Shown: positions 61,576 through 64,000 of the stretch, piece by piece
Position numbering within the stretch: the stretch's first letter is position 1
Layout of the letters: each line of letters opens with the position of its first letter
DNA from: CBDFNN01 sp965250215
Lineage (GTDB): Bacteria > Bacteroidota > Rhodothermia > Rhodothermales > DATKEJ01
DNA: 64,000 bases
Assembly (NCBI GenBank): GCA_965250215.1
Contig: CBDFNN010000004.1
Coordinates: 3,658,001 to 3,722,000, forward strand
Direction: 5' to 3'
Translations under genes and position numbers: made by a program
Notes under the pieces: generated by a model
The model's input: only the letters and a program-made list of their open reading frames with translations
The model's database searches: none
What the model was told of the DNA's origin: nothing

Positions 61576-62751
61576 TTAGGGTATGGCCAGGCTCCCCTGA
61601 ATCACGGGCCTGTTTGCTCCTGTTGCAGACATACAGTTTGTGGCTTGGCCATTCAAAAACTCATGCGCAAATAGGGCAAAACAGAGAGATTCGCGGGCAT
61701 CGGGATTCAGCCCGAGCTTAGCGCTTGATACGACCTCCAAGCTGGGTAAAAGCTCCTTCATCCGCCTCATTAGATAATTATTGTGCACGCCACCACCGGC
61801 CACAAGCAATTGATCGAAACTATCCAATTCCCCGACAAACTTAGTCACATTATGTGCGATAGATCTCGCTACAAACTCAGTAACTGACCTTATTTGATCT
61901 TGAGGACTGCGTGTAGCAAAATCTTGCTCCGCTAAAAGCCGGCGAATGAAATTATCTCCATAGTCTTTTCGGCCAGTCGACTTTGGTGGTTTCGAGCTAA
62001 CATATCCATCATCCAGACACTGCTCAACAAAACTTTCGATTTCCACTCCAGACTCTGCTATCATCCCATCTTCATCAAAGCGCTTTCCAAAGTGATGCTC
62101 CATCAAGAGATCAATTGGCATATTGCCCGGGCCGGTATCAAAAGCGATAATCTCATGGACGCCTGCGCCCTTTTGCATTATGGTCAGATTTGAAATTCCT
62201 CCGACATTTAGAACAAGTCGACCAGCCTCGTCCGACGAAAAAAGAACATGATCTAGGTAATTTACTAAAGGAGCACCCTGCCCTCCAACTGCCATATCAG
62301 CCATTCGAAAATTGCCGACCACTGGAATGTCTATCAGGTTTGCCAATGTGGAATGATCACCTAATTGAAAGGTCGATCGGGTTTGGCTCCCAGCCAATTG
62401 TTGCCCATTGGGGAGATGATGAATTGTTTGACCATGACTCCCAATCAGGTCGATTTCAATGCCAATATCGTCCCGAATTGATCTAATGACATCAGAATAC
62501 TCTCTTGCCAGACGTACATTTAGTTGACTAATCGTAGCGACATCTGATTTCTCAACCTGTGACTGAGACAAAAGGACTTCCCGCAACTCGTCCGAATAAG
62601 GCTTCGAATCAAAGGCGAGTATTTCCATCTCGCAGGTACTTCCACTCCCCGAAATCCTAGCGACACAAATATCGACCCCATCCAGAGAGGTACCGGACAT
62701 CAGTCCCGCAACAACCCTTGTTTCTTTTTCAAGTAGATCGAGAAGCTTCAC
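61576..62751 (-). CDS. anmK: Anhydro-N-acetylmuramic acid kinase
   Basis: A 391-residue sugar kinase that recycles cell-wall 1,6-anhydro-MurNAc to MurNAc 6-phosphate. AGLMSGTSLDGVD (about 15-27), GSHGQTIHH (about 106-114), LNVGGISNLT (about 180-189), FDTGPGNMPID (about 204-214) and LVAGGGVHNNYLMRRM (about 329-344) match AnmK. The start is a GTG. Recycling to GlcNAc phosphate would need a MurQ etherase, not seen here. Confidence 0.95.
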   Translation of the reverse strand: MKLLDLLEKETRVVAGLMSGTSLDGVDICVARISGSGSTCEMEILAFDSKPYSDELREVLLSQSQVEKSDVATISQLNVRLAREYSDVIRSIRDDIGIEIDLIGSHGQTIHHLPNGQQLAGSQTRSTFQLGDHSTLANLIDIPVVGNFRMADMAVGGQGAPLVNYLDHVLFSSDEAGRLVLNVGGISNLTIMQKGAGVHEIIAFDTGPGNMPIDLLMEHHFGKRFDEDGMIAESGVEIESFVEQCLDDGYVSSKPPKSTGRKDYGDNFIRRLLAEQDFATRSPQDQIRSVTEFVARSIAHNVTKFVGELDSFDQLLVAGGGVHNNYLMRRMKELLPSLEVVSSAKLGLNPDARESLCFALFAHEFLNGQATNCMSATGANRPVIQGSLAIP

Positions 62752-62775
62752 AAGGCACGGATTGAAAGGTGTAAG

Positions 62776-64000
62776 CTATTCATCCAATTCGGCGGCCATG
62801 ACGCGCAATTCCTTTGCCCTTTCTTTGAATGCCCCTTCGCGCTCTGGATTCTGTTCAGCCAATAGTTTGTAGACTCTTGAGGCTTCCAAATATTTTTTCT
62901 GAGAAATGTAAATTCTAGCAAGTGTCTCAGAAACGACTTCGTCTTGAGCTAGAAGGTCTTCAGAAAGACTAGACGAATTGTCCAATTTTATAGTATTCGA
63001 CTCAAGTTTGGGAGGAGGCAGTTCCCGAAGTTCTTTAATTGGATCTAGGAACTGTATCGGAGACGGATCCTCTTCAATCACCTCGGCCATCTTCACATCG
63101 TCCTTCTCAGATCGCAGATCTGGATCTTCTTCTTTTGTGGCCTCAGATTCTGACGCTCCAGTCACATCACTAGACAATTCGTTCTTTTTCGTCTGAGATT
63201 GATGTCTAACCTGAGTGGGCTCATCACGAACAGATTCGAGATCAGCGATAAGCTGATCTAGTTCTGATGTCTTTAAGGAAAGACCAGGTGCAGGGATCGA
63301 GATCGGACCTTGATCTTCGTCTTCATTAGATATAGAATCTTCTTCCAAGAGATAGGGAGGATCAGCACCGACGCTCATCCCTACATCAGCCTGGCTGCTC
63401 TCGAAAAACTCTTCAACTAATTTTTCTAGAGGCGGATCTTCTTTCACCATATCCATGATGTTCAGAGGAGCTTCTGCCGTCGGTGACTCGGCAGCCAACT
63501 CAGAATCATTAATCTCCGCATCTTTCATACCTACTGGTGATTCATCATCTAAAAAGCTAAAAGGGCTAGTATCATCAATAGGACGTGCAAAATTGGGTTT
63601 ATATTTATCGTGATTGTCCTCCTCATGAGCTGGCTCCGCGCTTTCAATGTTTTGATCGAATCCGCTATTACCTTCGTCCCAGTTGAGGATTTCCCCAGCT
63701 ACCTGCTCAAGATTTATCGACAAAAATTCGCCACCGAGTAAATCTTCTGCTTCAAGATCCTCCGATTTATTGGATGATCGGATCCCAAAATCCATTGGCG
63801 CCAATACGTCGTCTTTCTCCCACTTCAAGGGATCCGATTCATCCTCAATGGGGATGTTTTGAAACTCGCCACCGAGCAGATCTTCAGCTGAAAGAGAATT
63901 GTCAATGTGTATGCCCGAAGGTGTGCTCGTCACAACGGCTACATCGGGGCTTGAAAGCGGTGGAACGACAAGGGTATCTGCAGCGAGTATTTCGATTTCC
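62776..64000 (-). CDS. Acidic TPR-type protein with repeated AEDLLGGEF motif (partial)
   Basis: The frame is open through the right edge, so the N-terminus is missing. What is seen is a very acidic, low-complexity region containing AEDLLGGEF twice (about 40 residues apart, 63877 and 63748 regions) with a possible degenerate third copy (LAADTLVVPP), then a C-terminal TPR-like helical pair (SETLARIYISQKKYLEASRVYKLLAEQNPEREGAFKERAKELR). The GTG at 63933 is only an internal candidate. Function unknown; the shape recalls scaffolding TPR proteins such as FimV in a general way. It ends 24 bases before anmK. Confidence 0.6.
   Translation of the reverse strand, partial: EIEILAADTLVVPPLSSPDVAVVTSTPSGIHIDNSLSAEDLLGGEFQNIPIEDESDPLKWEKDDVLAPMDFGIRSSNKSEDLEAEDLLGGEFLSINLEQVAGEILNWDEGNSGFDQNIESAEPAHEEDNHDKYKPNFARPIDDTSPFSFLDDESPVGMKDAEINDSELAAESPTAEAPLNIMDMVKEDPPLEKLVEEFFESSQADVGMSVGADPPYLLEEDSISNEDEDQGPISIPAPGLSLKTSELDQLIADLESVRDEPTQVRHQSQTKKNELSSDVTGASESEATKEEDPDLRSEKDDVKMAEVIEEDPSPIQFLDPIKELRELPPPKLESNTIKLDNSSSLSEDLLAQDEVVSETLARIYISQKKYLEASRVYKLLAEQNPEREGAFKERAKELRVMAAELDE

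Overview
The window looks like a chromosomal segment from a marine-type member of the Bacteroidota/Rhodothermota (FCB) group, most likely a Rhodothermia or Balneolia relative. Reasons: a secreted protein ends in a type IX sorting tail of the PNPFNPxT kind (10642-11772); a DUF4835/PorD-like protein (55150-56055), an S46 dipeptidyl-peptidase, DUF2851 and DUF3465 proteins and a TonB-dependent receptor are present; many secreted proteins carry lipoprotein signals; Shine-Dalgarno sequences are mostly weak; and one clear TAnnTTTG promoter box is visible. The lineage call is inference. There is no prophage, insertion sequence or CRISPR array, and the window reads as ordinary, densely coding chromosome with both edges cutting genes.

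Layout. 1-3.4 kb: mlaE and the start of an mlaF-like ATPase on the minus strand, divergent from a TonB-dependent receptor. 3.4-9.9 kb: an ABM-type small protein, a DUF2851 protein, pyrF with an unassigned structured RNA plus terminator just behind it, an acyl-CoA dehydrogenase, a NagX-like membrane acyltransferase and a parvulin. 10.6-19 kb: a type IX-secreted protein, two lipoprotein sulfatases around an alcohol dehydrogenase, a solitary XRE regulator with a palindromic operator, inositol-1-phosphate synthase and a DUF1080 lipoprotein. 19-26.7 kb: type II NADH dehydrogenase, a secreted dockerin-like protein, a tightly packed four-gene sugar/sugar-acid operon, and a serine-hydrolase-like lipoprotein that has lost its catalytic SxxK motif. 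26.8-34.2 kb: an M16 peptidase, amtB-glnK (with an unusual PII T-loop) and a class A penicillin-binding protein. 34.4-36.2 kb: a DinB-methyltransferase-methyltransferase operon joined by ATGA overlaps. 36.2-45.5 kb: a second structured RNA or attenuator with a strong terminator, a GDP-mannose-pathway-type cupin, an ElyC-like protein, a cytochrome c/PHM-like copper protein, a metallo-beta-lactamase fold hydrolase, lysA, a divergent DprA-like protein, an AlkP-superfamily metalloenzyme and an intact beta-lactamase-family hydrolase. 45.5-59.3 kb: a 1006-residue PVC-type dehydrogenase/cytochrome, an S46 peptidase, tRNA-Leu(TAG), GH20 hexosaminidase, PorD-like protein, an HhH outer-membrane protein, PrxQ and a PPOX-family protein. 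59.4-64 kb: a minus-strand run of DinB, DUF3465, thiL, anmK and an acidic TPR protein that leaves the window.

The main themes are envelope and cell-wall upkeep (Mla, PBP1A, AnmK, ElyC), scavenging of sulfated or amino-sugar polysaccharides and peptides (sulfatases, GH20, S46, M16, DUF1080, sugar-acid operon), and core biosynthesis (PyrF, LysA, ThiL, Ino1, AmtB/PII). The least explained signals are two structured-RNA candidates (5148-5345 minus; 36300-36539 plus) and a family of short degenerate heptamer repeats (consensus near YGRAACW) found only between genes at six or more places.
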